A stretch of DNA of 64,000 bases, taken from the NCBI GenBank assembly GCA_964017155.1, contig OZ024866.1, forward strand, positions 20,891,826 through 20,955,825. The letters run 5' to 3'. Position numbers and translations under genes: made by a program. The notes beneath the pieces are model-generated. The model made no database searches, was not told the origin of the DNA, and worked only from the letters and a program-made list of their open reading frames with translations. Position 1 is the stretch's first letter. Each line of letters begins with the position of its first letter. The stretch comes from Oasisia sp. SBJ-2009 (lineage: Eukaryota > Annelida > Polychaeta > Sabellida > Siboglinidae). Shown here one piece after another: positions 1 to 13,700 of the stretch.

Positions 1-365
1 AAGTTCCCTTCATTGTGTTCGCAATCTACTCTCTGCGATCTGGAACTCTAAAACGTGTTAACGGCGACGCCACGAGGGATGTATGCAGGCTGCGCAAAGA
101 TGTATCGGAAGCATTATATGCCATTCCATGCGATAAAAGACATTCGTTCGCATACAGGCTAGATTTACTCTGTAGTGTAATACTCTTTGTAGGGTGTACA
201 ATGTGTGTAGCTAGCTCAACATCAATGATTACATGATGCGACCATTGTATTGCCTGTTAGTTGCTCTGTGGTTTCGTTTTCATATTGAACTTGCGACATG
301 TCTGCTCTTTGGTTTCAGGTCTTCCTATTTGAGTCCGAAGTGTGAGCGACACAGACCCTCTGAGA

Positions 366-761
366 ATGCGACGAGCGAGTAGTGATGAAGCCCACGCATG
401 TCTAGTATATAATTTCGTAGTTGTCTGGGTAGTTTGGAACAACCTTTGTTTTATCGTGTGCCTCTTCGCCTTCACTGTTATGTCTAGCTTTTGGCGTTAC
501 CTGTTTGTCGGCATAGCGCTCACGACATGGCCAAAGAGCTGGCCTGTTGGCACTGATCACTGTAGCATATGTTATTGTTTCCAAGGCAATGTATCAACAT
601 ATGCATTCGATCTCCGTCACTACCTAGATACAAATCTGCGTGCCGAGAAATGTGTGACTGCAATACCTATTGGTCTCAAAACATCGAATGATCTCTACAC
701 TTGTCTCAGAAGGAACACATGCCAAATGCGTACCCTTCAGTTACACTATTGCAATGAATGA
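366..761 (+). CDS. 131-residue hypothetical ORF, intact in all nine macrosatellite units
   Basis: From an ATG with A at -3 the frame encodes 131 residues with two hydrophobic stretches (about residues 14-40 and 43-56) that could be membrane segments, followed by a Cys-rich tail. The same frame is open in every unit (from about 2613, 4859, 7106, 9354, 11603, 13850, 16097 and 18344). A good 3' splice-site-like sequence (pyrimidine tract ending tttcag, 316-318) lies just upstream. I do not recognise the protein. Differences between units include many amino-acid changes, so selection is not evident. It may be an open frame preserved only because the units are young. Confidence 0.17.
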   Translation: MRRASSDEAHACLVYNFVVVWVVWNNLCFIVCLFAFTVMSSFWRYLFVGIALTTWPKSWPVGTDHCSICYCFQGNVSTYAFDLRHYLDTNLRAEKCVTAIPIGLKTSNDLYTCLRRNTCQMRTLQLHYCNE

Positions 762-1393
762 GGCACTTGTGTAGGTTGCCTTTGCATGCTGATTCCTAAG
801 TATGCTGTATCCAGTCGAGGTGAATGCGTTTTGCTGGGTGTCATGACGGTCAAAGAATCATCTACTCAACTGTATTGAGTGGGTGTATGTGTACATGCGA
901 GAATGTGTGTGGCATTCGCCGCGCCAATGGTGCTTATGCATATCAATGTTACGATACTTTCCGCGGTGCGATCTCGGCCTCTTACACAAGTTTCGTTTCA
1001 TATGCATTATTTTGCATCATATTTTGACATTACGTATCTTGATATACATCATATAGCGTGCAAAATAGCTCGATCAATCGTCTGAGTAAAACGTTTCGAT
1101 TGTGAGAACTGCAACATCAAAACTAATGTCCACTCGCACTAGCTGTGATACATATATCGATGTCATGCTATCGTTGATTTGATTCTTCCAGTGATCGGCC
1201 TACATTATCGTCTACCACAACATATTGTATAAATCAAATAACTTGATAAAAACAACGCTTCACCCACTGTCGAATGACTGTTCCGCGTCGCCAATCTTCA
1301 CATCATCGGGCCTGGTCGGTCAGTAATGCTGCCAGAAGTCGTCGGCCATGTGTCGCTGTATCTTCACCTGGCTCAGACACCTGAGAAAAAAAC

Positions 1394-1399
1394 AATAAA
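1394..1399 (+). terminator. Candidate poly(A) signal, one per macrosatellite unit
   Basis: AATAAA followed about 15-25 bases later by a GT-rich stretch (gtgtgcacggtgtc), the usual animal cleavage/polyadenylation arrangement. The word recurs in the following units (for example 3640-3645). It lies about 190 bp upstream of the promoter-like module of its own unit, so a + strand transcript started at one module would reach the next unit's signal after about 2.0 kb. Function is inferred from layout only. Confidence 0.35.
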
Positions 1400-1576
1400 A
1401 GAGCGTTACAGTGTGCACGGTGTCTAACAAAATTGAAAGCAGCAGGCTCAATTCTTACATATGCCCACAATCCTTCACCCCACTGGCGTCAAAGACGCAA
1501 ATCCCACCGCGATGCGGTCGAGATTACACTAAAGAAACTGGCATCTGTCGCCAGCATTCGGCTGCGCGGCACAGTA

Positions 1577-1680
1577 ATGGCGGCAAACCGGAAGACGCGC
1601 CACAACAATACCGTGACGTCACGACAATACGGCAGACGCGCCATTTTCGTTCCTGGCGACGTCAGATTTCAAGATGGCGA
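1577..1680 (+). promoter_or_regulatory. Promoter-like CRE/ETS/YY1 cluster, one per macrosatellite unit
   Basis: Within about 100 bp lie an ETS-like word accggaag (1587-1594), a perfect 12-bp palindrome cgtgacgtcacg containing a full CRE (TGACGTCA, 1614-1621), a YY1-like word on the minus strand (gccatttt, 1640-1647), a CRE half (gacgtca, 1658-1664) and a YY1-like aagatggcg (1671-1679). The full CRE recurs at 3860, 6106, 8353, 10601, 12850, 15097, 17344 and 19591, so all nine units keep it. Such clusters are typical of TATA-less housekeeping-type animal promoters, where an aagatggcg word often lies at the start site. Activity and direction are inferred; + is favoured because the poly(A) signal lies downstream on +. 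Confidence 0.5.
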
Positions 1681-1701
1681 CGCCTTTGATCTAAGCAAAC
1701 T

Positions 1702-1711
1702 GGGGGGGGGG
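1702..1711 (+). repeat. Hypervariable poly-G tract, one per macrosatellite unit
   Basis: An uninterrupted G run just downstream of the promoter-like cluster. Counting directly, it is 10, 10, 11, 12, 13, 11, 11, 12 and 12 G long in units 1 to 9. It interrupts reading frames that cross it, which argues against translation through this part of the unit. Confidence 0.9.
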
Positions 1712-4700
1712 CGCTTTCTTCCACTTTTACTTCGTTCTTTCAATGTTTTACTTGCGCTAGCCTATTTCGCAATAAGGTACACACATAGGACTACAGTTGT
1801 ATTATGGTACAACGGCCTTTGCGACATTCGGGTACTTTTTATGCACGATGCAAGTCAATGTGCGTGGCGTATAACACCGATTAGATTCAACAATGTCAGA
1901 CTCTCTCCGTTGATTTTTAGACCAAAGATATCAGGCCTGCTGCGTCCGCGCGTATTAAAACCACTACACTACCCTACCCGCGCCTCTCGTAATGAAGTTT
2001 CAAACGTTGGAGCAATTGAGGTTGGCTTGCATTCTACGCAAGTGCCTAATTCATGTCGGAAATGGAACAGAATATTCATATTCTTGTTCTCATTCACAGT
2101 ACACTGTATATGGTGCATACCACTCTTCGATTAGTTGTCTCAATGTCTCAAGCAGCTTTCCAGCTATGCCTAGGCAAATAGAAGTTTGGACAGTATCTAA
2201 TTTAACATTCGTACTGCTGAGCTTCAAACTACTACACTCAACGACAGAAGTTCCCTTCATTGTGTTCGCAATCTACTCTCTGCGATCTGGAACTCTAAAA
2301 CGTGTTAACGGCGACGCCACGAGGTATGTATGCAGGCTGCGCAAAGATGTATCGGAAGCATTATATGCCATTCCATGCGATAAAAGACGTTCGTTCGCAT
2401 ACAGGCTAGATTTACTCTGTAGTGTAATACTCTTTGTAGGGTGTACAATGTGTGTAGCTAGCTCAACATCAATGATTACATGATGCGACCATTGTATTGC
2501 CTGTTAGTTGCTCTGTGGTTTCGTTTTCATATTGAACTTGCGACATGTCTGCTCTTTGGTTTCAGGTCTTCCTATTTGAGTCCGAAGTGTGAGCGACACA
2601 GACCCTCTGAGAATGCGACGAGCGAGTAGTGATGAAGCCCACGCATGTCTAGTATATAATTTCGTAGTTGTCTGGGTAGTTTGGAACAACCTTTGTTTTA
2701 TCGTGTGCCTCTTCGCCTTCACTGTTATGTCTAGCTTTTGGCGTTACCTGTTTGTCGGCATAGCGCTCACGACATGGCCAAAGAGCTGGCCTGTTGGCAC
2801 TGATCACTGTAGCATATGTTATTGTTTCCAAGGCAATGTATCAACATATGCATTCGATCTCCGTCACTACCTAGATACAAATCTGCGTGCCGAGAAATGT
2901 GTGACTGCAATACATATTGGTCTCAAAACATCGAATGATCTCTACACTTGTCTCAGAAGGAACACATGCCAAATGCGTACCCTTCAGTTACACTATTGCA
3001 ATGAATGAGGCACTTGTGTAGGTTGCCTTTGCATGCTGATTCCTAAGTATGCTGTATCCAGTCGAGATGAGTGCGTTTTGCAGGGTGTCATGACGGTCAA
3101 AGAATCATCTACTCAACTGTATTGAGTGGGTGTATGTGTACATGCGAGAATGTGTGTGGCATTCGCCGCGCCAATGGTGCTTATGCATATTAATGTTACG
3201 ATACTTTCCGTGGTGCGATCTCGGCCTCTTACACAAGTTTCGTTTCATATGCATTATTTTGCATCATATTTTGACATTACGTATCTTGATATACATCATA
3301 TAGCGTGCAAAATAGCTTGATCAATCGTCTGAGTAAAACGTTTCGATTGTGAGAACTGCAACATCAAAACTAATGTCCACTCGCACTAGCTGTGATACAT
3401 ATATCGATGTCATGCTATCGTTGATTTGATTCTTCCAGTGATCGGCCTACATTATCATCTACCTCAACATATTGTATAAATCAAATAACTTGATAAAAAC
3501 AACGCTTCACCCACTGTCGAATGACTGTTCCGCGTCGCCAATCTTCACATCATCGGGCCTGGTCGGTCAGTAATGCTGCCAGAAGTCGTCGGCCATGTGT
3601 CGCTGTATCTTCACCGGGCTCAGACACCTGAGAAAAAACAATAAAAGAGCGTTACAGTGTGCACGGTGTCTAACAAAATTGAAAGCAGCAGGCTCAATTC
3701 TTACATATGCCCACATTCATTCACCCCACTGGCGTCAAAGACGCAAATCCCACCGCGATGCGGTCGAGATTACACTAAAGAAACTGGCATCTGTCGCCAG
3801 CATTCGGCTGCGCGGCACAGTAATGGCGGTAAACCGGAAGACACGCCTCAACAATACCGTGACGTCACGACAATACGGCAGACGCGCCATTTTCGTTCCT
3901 GGCGACGTCAGATTTCAAGATGGCGACGCCTTTGATCTAAGCAAACTGGGGGGGGGGCGCTTTCTTCCACTTTTACTTCGTTCTTTCAATGTTTTACTTG
4001 CGCTAGCCTATTTCGCAATAAGGTACACACATAGGACTACAGTTGTATTATGGTACAACGGCCTTTGCGACATTCGGGTACTTTTTATGCACGATGCAAG
4101 TCAATGTGCGTGGCGTATAACACCGATTAGATTCAACAATGTCAGACTCTCTCCGTTGATTTTTAGACCAAAGATATCAGGCCTGCTGCGTCCGCGCGTA
4201 TTAAAACCACTACACTACCCTACCCGCGCCTCTCGTAATGAAGTTTCAAACGTTGGAGCAATTGAGGTTGGCTTGCATTCTACGCAAGTGCCTAATTCAT
4301 GTCGGAAATGGAACAGAATATTCATATTCTTGTTCTCATTCACAGTACACTGTATATGGTGCATACCACTCTTCGATTAGTTGTCTCAATGTCTCAAGCA
4401 GCTTTCCACCTATGCCTAGGCAAATAGAAGTTTGGACAGTATCTAATTTAACATTCGTACTGCTGAGCTTCAAACTACTACACTCAACGACAGAAGTTCC
4501 CTTCATTGTGTTCGCAATCTACTCTCTGCGATCTGGAACTCTAAAACGTGTTAACGGCGACGCCACGAGGTATGTATGCAGCCTGCGCAAAGATGTATCG
4601 GAAGCATTATATGCCATTCCATGCGATAAAAGACGTTCGTTCGCATACAGGCTAGATGTATTCTGTAGTGTAATACTCTTTGTAGGGTGTACAATGTGTG

Positions 4701-7700
4701 TTGCTAGCTCAACATCAATGATTACATGATGCGACCATTGCATTGCCTGTTAGTTGCTTTGTGGTTTCGTTTTCATATTGAACTTGCGACATGTCTGCTC
4801 TTTGGTTTCAGGTCTTCCTATTTGAGTCCGAAGTGTGAGCGACACAGATACTCTGAGAATGCGTCGAGCGAGTAGTGATGAAGCCCACGCATGTCTAGTA
4901 TATAATTTCGTAGTTGTCTGGGTAGTTTGGAACAACCTTTGTTTTATCGTGTGCCTCTTCGCCTTCACTGTTATGTCTAGCTTTTGGCGTTACCTGTTTG
5001 TCGGCATTGCGCTCACGACATGGCCAAAGAGCTGGCCTGTTGGCACTGATCACTGTAGCATATGCTATTGTTTCCAAGGCAATGTATCAATATATGCATT
5101 CGATCTCCGTCACTACCTTGATACAAATCTGCGTGCCGAGAAATGGGTGACTGCAATACATATTGGTCTCAAAACATCGAATGATCTCTACACTTGCCTC
5201 AGAAGGAACACATGCCAAATGCATACCCTTCAGTTACATTATTGCAATGAATGAGGCACTTGTGTAGGTTGGCTTTGCATGCTGATTCCTAAGTATGCTG
5301 TATCCAGTCGAGATGAATGCGTTTTGCTGGGTGTCATGACGGTCAAAGAATCATCTACTCAACTGTATTGAGTGGGTGTATGTGTACATGCGAGAATGTG
5401 TGTGGCATTCGCCGCGCCAATGGTGCTTATGCATATCAATGTTACGATACTTTCCGCGGTGCGATCTCGGCCTCTTACACAAGTTTCGTTTCATATGCAT
5501 TATTTTGCATCATATTTTGACATTACGTATCTTGATATACATCATATAGCGTGCAAAATAGCTCGATCAATCGTCTGAGTAAAACGTTTCGATTGTGAGA
5601 ACTGCAACATCAAAACTAATGTCTACTCGCACTAGCTGTGATACATATATCGATGTCATGCTATCGTTGATTTGATTCTTCCAGTGATCGGCCTACATTA
5701 TCATCTGCCTCAACATATTGTATAAATCAAATAACTTGATAAAAACAACGCTTCACCCACTGTCGAATGACTGTTCCGCGTCGCCAATCTTCACATCATC
5801 GGGCCTGGTCGGTCAGTAATGCTGCCAGAAGTCGTCGGCCATGTGTCGCTGTATCTTCACCGGGCTCAGACACCTGAGAAAAAACAATAAAAGAGCGTTA
5901 CAGTGTGCACGGTGTCTAACAAAATTGAAAGCAGCAGGCTCAATTCTTACATATGCCCACATTCCTTCACCCCACTGGCGTCAAAGACGCAAATCCCACC
6001 GCGATGCGGTCGAGATTACACTAAAGAAACTGGCATCTGTCGCCAGCATTCGGCTGCGCGGCACAGTAATGGCGGCAAACCGGAAGACGCGCCACAACAA
6101 TACCGTGACGTCACGACAATACGGCAGACGCGCCATTTTCGTTCCTGGCGACGTCAGATTTCAAGATGGCGACGCCTTTGATCTAAGCAAACTGGGGGGG
6201 GGGGCGCTTTCTTCCACTTTTACTTCGTTCTTTCAATGTTTTACTTGCGCTAGCCTATTTCGCAATAAGGTACACACATAGGACTACAGTTGTATTATGG
6301 TACAACGGCCTTTGCGACATTCGGGTACTTTTTATGCACGATGCAAGTCAATGTGCGTGGCGTATAACACCGATTAGATTCACCAATGTCAGACTCTCTC
6401 CGTTGATTTTTAGACCAAAGATATCAGGCCTGCTGCGTCCGCGCGTATTAAGACCACTACACTACCCTACCCGCGCCTCTCGTAATGAAGTTTCAAACGT
6501 TGGAGCAATTGAGGTTGGCTTGCATTCTACGCAAGTGCCTAATTCATGTCGGAAATGGAACAGAATATTCATATTCTTGTTCTCATTCACAGTACACTGT
6601 ATATCGTGCATACCACTCTACGATTAGTTGTCTCAATGTCTCAAGCAGCTTTCCACCTATGCCTAGGCAAATAGATGTTTGGACAGTATCTAATTTAACA
6701 TTCGTACTGCTGAGCTTCAAACTACTACACTCAACGACAGAAGTTCCCTTCATTGTGTTCGCAATCTACTCTCTGCGATCTGGAACTCTAAAACGTGTTA
6801 ACGGCGACGCCACGAGGTATGTATGCAGCCTGCGCAAAGATGTATCGGAAGCATTATATGCCATTCCATGCGATAAAAGACGTTCGTTCGCATACAGGCT
6901 AGATGTATTCTGTAGTGTAATACTCTTTGTAGGGTGTACAATGTGTGTAGCTAGCTCAACATCAATGATTACATGATGCGACCATTGCATTGCCTGTTAG
7001 TTGCTTTGTGGTTTCGTTTTCATATTGAACTTGCGACATGTCTGCTCTTTGGTTTAAGGTCTTCCTATTTGAGTCCGAAGTGTGAGCGACACAGATCCTC
7101 TGAGAATGCGTCGAGCGAGTAGTGATGAAGCCCACGCATGTCTAGTATATAATTTCGTAGTTGTCTGGGTAGTTTGGAACAACCTTTGTTTTATCGTGTG
7201 CCTCTTCGCCTTCACTGTTATGTCTAGCTTTTGGCGTTACCTGTTTGTCGGCATAGCGCTCACGACATGGCCAAAGAGCTGGCCTGTTGGCACTGATCAC
7301 TGTAGCATATGCTATTGTTTCCAAGGCAATGTATCAACATATGCATTCGATTTCCGTCACTACCTAGATACAAATCTGCGTGCCGAGAAATGTGTGACTG
7401 CAATACATATTGGTCTCAAAACATCGAATGATCTCTACCCTTGTCTCAGAAGGAACACATGCCAAATGCGTACCCTTCAGTTACACTATTGCAATGAATG
7501 AGGCACTTGTGTAGGTTGCCTTTGCATGCTGATTCCTAAGTATGCTGTATCCAGTCGAGATGAATGCGTTTTGCTGGGTGTCATGACGGTCAAAGAATCA
7601 TCTACTCAACTGTATTGAGTGGGTGTATGTGTACATGCGAGAATGTGTGTGGCATTCGCCGCGCCAATGGTGCTTATGCATATCAATGTTACGATACTTT

Positions 7701-10700
7701 CCGCGGTGCGATCTCGGCCTCTTACACAAGTTTCGTTTCATATGCATTATTTTGCATCATATGTTGACATTACGTATCTTGATATACATCATATAGCGTG
7801 CAAAATAGCTCGATCAATCGTCTGAGTAAAACGTTTCGATTGTGAGAACTGCAACATCAAAACTAATGTCCACTCGCACTAGCTGTGATACATATATCGA
7901 TGTCATGCTATCGTTGATTTGATTCTTCCAGTGATCGGCCTACATTATCATCTACCTCAACATATTGTATAAATCAAATAACTTGATAAAAACAACGCTT
8001 CACCCACTGTCGAATGACTGTTCCGCGTCGCCAATCTTCACATCATCGGGCCTGGTCGGTCAGTAATGCTGCCAGAAGTCGTCGGCCATGTGTCGCTGTA
8101 TCTTCACCGGGCTCAGACACCTGAGAAAAAACAATAAAAGAGCGTTACAGTGTGCACGGTGTCTAACAAAATTGAAAGCAGCAGGCTCAATTCTTACATA
8201 TGCCCACATTCCTTCACCCCACTGGCGTCAAAGACGCAAATCCCACCGCGATGCGGTCGAGATTACACTAAAGAAACTGGCATCTGTCGCCAGCATTCGG
8301 CTGCGCGGCACAGTAATGGCGGCAAACCGGAAGACGCGCCACAACAATACCGTGACGTCACGACAATACGGCAGACGCGCCATTTTCGTTCCTGGCGACG
8401 TCAGATTTCAAGATGGCGACGCCTTTGATCTAAGCAAACTGGGGGGGGGGGGCGCTTTCTTCCACTTTTACTTCGTTCTTTCAATGTTTTACTTGCGCTA
8501 GCCTATTTCGCAATAAGGTACACACATAGGACTACAGTTGTATTATGGTACAACGGCCTTTGCGACATTCGGGTACTTGTTATGCACGATGCAAGTCAAT
8601 GTGCGTGGCGTATAACACCGATTAGATTCAACAATGTCAGACTCTCTCCGTTGATTTTTAGACCAAAGATATCAGGGCTGCTGCGTCCGCGCGTATTAAA
8701 ACCACTACACTACCCTACCCGCGCCTCTCGTAATGAAGTTTCAAACGTTGGAGCAATTGAGGTTGGCTTGCATTCTACGCAAGTGCCTAATTCATGTCGG
8801 AAATGGAACAGAATATTCATATTCTTGTTCTCATTCACAGTACACTGTATATGGTGCATACCACTCTTCGATTAGTTGTCTCAATGTCTCAAGCAGCTTT
8901 CCACCTATGCCTAGGCAAATAGATGTTTGGACAGTATCTAATTTAACATTCGTACTGCTGAGCTTCAAACTACTACACTCAACGACAGAAGTTCCCTTCA
9001 TTGTGTTCGCAATCTACTCTCTGCGATCTGGAACTCTAAAACGTGTTAACGGCGACGCCACGAGGGATGTATGCAGGCTGCGCAAAGATGTATCGGAAGC
9101 ATTATATGCCATTCCATGCGATAAAAGACGTTCGTTCGCATACAGGCTAGATTTACTCTGTAGTGTAATACTCTTTGTAGGGTGTACAATGTGTGTAGCT
9201 AGCTCAACATCAATGATTACATGATGCGACCATTGCATTGCCTGTTAGTTGCTTTGTGGTTTCGTTTTCATATTGAACTTGCGACATGTCTGCTCTTTGG
9301 TTTCAGGTCTTCCTATTTGAGTCCGAAGTGTGAGCGACACAGACCCTCTGAGAATGCGACGAGCGAGTAGTGATGAAGCCCACGCATGTCTAGTATATAA
9401 TTTCGTAGTTGTCTGGGTAGTTTGGAACAACCTTTGTTTTATCGTGTGCCTCTTCGCCTTCACTGTTATGTCTAGCTTTTGGCGTTACCTGTTTGTCGGC
9501 ATAGCGCTCACGACATGGCCAAAGAGCTGGCCTGTTGGCACTGATCACTGTAGCATATGCTATTGTTTCCAAGGCAATGTATCAACATATGCATTCGATT
9601 TCCGTCACTACCTAGATACAAATCTGCGTGCCGAGAAATGTGTGACTGCAATACATATTGGTCTCAAAACATCGAATGATCTCTACCCTTGTCTCAGAAG
9701 GAACACATGCCAAATGCGTACCCTTCAGTTACACTATTGCAATGAATGAGGCACTTGTGTAGGTTGCCTTTGCATGCTGATTCCTAAGTATGCTGTATCC
9801 AGTCGAGATGAATGCGTTTTGCTGGGTGTCATGACGGTCAAAGAATCATCTACTCAACTGTATTGAGTGGGTGTATGTGTACATGCGAGAATGTGTGTGG
9901 CATTCGCCGCGCCAATGGTGCTTATGCATATCAATGTTACGATACTTTCCGCGGTGCGATCTCGGCCTCTTACACAAGTTTCGTTTCATATGCATTATTT
10001 TGCATCATATTTTGACATTACGTATCTTGATATACATCATATAGCGTGCAAAATAGCTCGATCAATCGTCTGAGTAAAACGTTTCGATTGTGAGAACTGC
10101 AACATCAAAACTAATGTCCACTCGCACTAGCTGTGATACATATATCGATGTCATGCTATCGTTGATTTGATTCTTCCAGTGATCGGCCTACATTATCATC
10201 TACCTCAACATATTGTATAAATCAAATAACTTGATAAAAACAACGCTTCACCCACTGTCGAATGACTGTTCCGCGTCGCCAATCTTCACACCATCGGGCC
10301 TGGTCGGTCAGTAATGGTGCCAGAAGTCGACGGCCATGTGTCGCTTCATCTTCACCGGGCTCAGACACCTGAGAAAAAACAATAAAAGAGCGTTACAGTG
10401 TGCACGGTGTCTAACAAAATTGAAAGCAGCAGGCTCAATTCTTACATATGCCCACATTCCTTCACCCCACTGGCGTCAAAGACGCAAATCCCACCGCGAT
10501 GCGGTCGAGATTACACTAAAGAAACTGGCATCTGTCGCCAGCATTCGGCTGCGCGGCACAGTAATGGCGGCAAACCGGAAGACGCGCCACAACAATACCG
10601 TGACGTCACGACAATACGGCAGACGCGCCATTTTCGTTCCTGGCGACGTCAGATTTCAAGATGGCGACGCCTTTGATCTAAGCAAACTGGGGGGGGGGGG

Positions 10701-13700
10701 GCGCTTTCTTCCACTTTTACTTCGTTCTTTCAATGTTTTACTTGCGCTAGCCTATTTCGCAATAAGGTACACACATAGGACTACAGTTGTATTATGGTAC
10801 AACGGCCTTTGCGACATTCGGGTACTTGTTATGCACGATGCAAGTCAATGTGCGTGGCGTATAACACCGATTAGATTCAACAATGTCAGACTCTCTCCGT
10901 TGATTTTTAGACCAAAGATATCAGGGCTGCTGCGTCCGCGCGTATTAAAACCACTACACTACCCTACCCGCGCCTCTCGTAATGAAGTTTCAAACGTTGG
11001 AGCAATTGAGGTTGGCTTGCATTCTACGCAAGTGCCTAATTCATGTCGGAAATGGAACAGAATATTCATATTCTTGTTCTCATTCACAGTACACTGTATA
11101 TGGTGCATACCACTCTTCGATTAGTTGTCTCAATGTCTCAAGCAGCTTTCCACCTATGCCTAGGCAAATAGATGTTTGGACAGTATCTAATTTAACATTC
11201 GTACTGCTGAGCTTCAAACTACTACACTCAACGACAGAAGTTCCCTTCATTGTGTTCGCAATCTACTCTCTGCGATCTGGAACTCTAAAACGTGTTAACG
11301 GCGACGCCACGAGGGATGTATGCAGGCTGCGCAAAGATGTATCGGAAGCATTATATGCCATTCCACGCGATAAAAGACGTTCGTTCGCATACAGGCTAGA
11401 TTTACTCTGTAGTGTAATACTCTTTGTAGGGTGTACAATGTGTGTAGCTAGCTCAACATCAATGATTACATGATGCGACCATTGCATTGCCTGTTAGTTG
11501 CTTTGTGGTTTCGTTTTCATATTGAACTTGCGACATGTCTGCTCTTTGGTTTCAGGTCTTCCTATTTGAGTCCGAAGTGTGAGCGACACAGACCCTCTGA
11601 GAATGCGACGAGCGAGTAGTGATGAAGCCCACGCATGTCTAGTATATAATTTCGTAGTTGTCTGGGTAGTTTGGAACAACTTTTGTTTTATCGTGTGCCT
11701 CTTCGCCTTCACTGTTATGTCTAGCTTTTGGCGTTACCTGTTTGTCGGCATAGCGCTCACGACATGGCCAAAGAGCTGGCCTGTTGGCACTGATCACTGT
11801 AGCATATGCTATTGTTTCCAAGGCAATGTATCAACATATGCATTCGATCTCCGTCACTATCTAGATACAAATCTGCGTGCCGAGAAATGTGTGACTGCAA
11901 TACATATTGGTCTCAAAACATCGAATGATCTCTACATTTGTCTCAGAAGGAACACATGCCAAATGCGTACCCTTCAGTTACACTATTGCAATGAATGAGG
12001 CACTTGTGTAGGTTGCCTTTGCATGCTGATTCCTAAGTATGCTGTATCCAGTCGAGATGAATGCGTTTTGCTGGGTGTCATGACGGTCAAAGAATCATCT
12101 AGTCAACTGTATTGAGTGGGTGTATGTGTACATACGAGAATGTGTGTGGCATTCGCCGCGTCAATGGTGCTTATGCATATCAATGTTACGATACTTTCCG
12201 CGGTGCGATCTCGGCCTCTTACACAAGTTTCGTTTCATATGCATTATTTTGCATCATATTTTGACATTACGTATCTTGATATACATCATATAGCGTGCAA
12301 AATAGCTCGATCAATCGTCTGAGTAAAACGTTTCGATTGTGAGAACTGCAACATCAAAACTAATGTCCACTCGCACTAGCTGTGATACATATATCGATGT
12401 CATGCTATCGTTGATTTGATTCTTCCAGTGATCGGCCTACATTATCATCTACCTCAACATATTGTATAAATCAAATAACTTGATAAAAACAACGCTTCAC
12501 CCACTGTCGAATGACTGTTCCGCGTCGCCAATCTTCACATCATCGGGCCTGGTCGGTCAGTAATGGTGCCAGAAGTCGACGGCCATGTGTCGCTGCATCT
12601 TCACCGGGCTCAGACACCTGAGAAAAAACAATAAAAGAGCGTTACAGTGTGCACGGTGTCTAACAAAATTGAAAGCAGCAGGCTCAATTCTTACATATGC
12701 CCACATTCCTTCACCCCACTGGCATCAAAGACGCAAATCCCACCGCGATGCGGTCGAGATTACACTAAAGAAACTGGCATCTGTCGGCAGCATTCGGCTG
12801 CGCGGCACAGTAATGGCGGCAAACCGGAAGACGCGCCACAACAATACCGTGACGTCACGACAATACGGCAGACGCGCCATTTTCGTTCCTGGCGACGTCA
12901 GATTTCAAGATGGCGACGCCTTTGATCTAAGCAAACTGGGGGGGGGGGCGCTTTCGTCCACTTTTACTTCGTTCTTTCAATGTTTTACTTGCGCTAGCCT
13001 ATTTCGCAATAAGGTACACACATAGGACTACAGTTGTATTATGGTACAACGGCCTTTGCGACATTCGGGTACTTTTTATGCACGATGCAAGTCAATGTGC
13101 GTGGCGTATAACACCGATTAGATTCAACAATGTCAGACTCTCTCCGTTGATTTTTAGACCAAAGATATCAGGCCTGCTGCGTCCGCGCGTATTAAAACCA
13201 CTACACTACCCTACCCTCGCCTCTCGTAATGAAGTTTCAAACGTTGGAGCAATTGAGGTTGGCTTGCATTCTACGCAAGTGCCTAATACATGTCGGAAAT
13301 GGAACAGAATATTCATATTCTTGTTCTCATTCAAAGTACACTGTATATGGTGCATACCACTCTTCGATTAATTTTCTCAATGTCTCAAGCAGCTTTCCAC
13401 CTATGCCTAGGCAAATAGATGTTTGGACAGTATCTAATTTAACATTCGTACTGCTGAGCTTCAAACTACTACACTCAACGACAGAAGTTCCCTTCATTGT
13501 GTTCGCAATCTACTCTCTGCGATCTGGAACTCTAAAACGTGTTAACGGCGACGCCACGAGGGATGTATGCAGGCTGCGCAAAGATGTATCGGAAGCATTA
13601 TATGCCATTCCATGCGATAAAAGACGTTCGTTCGCATACAGGCTAGATTTACTCTGTAGTGTAATACTCTTTGTAGGGTGTACAATGTGTGTAGCTAGCT

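Noticed and set aside
257..475. Minus-strand 72-149-residue ORFs in the left array
   Set aside because: They overlap the plus-strand frame, vary in length between units through single indels and stop changes, and match nothing I know.
1433..2134. 233-262-residue ORF across the promoter-like cluster in the left array
   Set aside because: It crosses the poly-G tract, whose length varies between units and breaks the frame in several of them (only 137-146 residues in others). Composition and position fit non-coding DNA.
1992..2483. 163-residue ATG ORF in each left-array unit
   Set aside because: Unrecognised, overlapped by other frames, and stopped in the last unit by a single change (TAA at 20253-20255). 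No evidence of coding selection.
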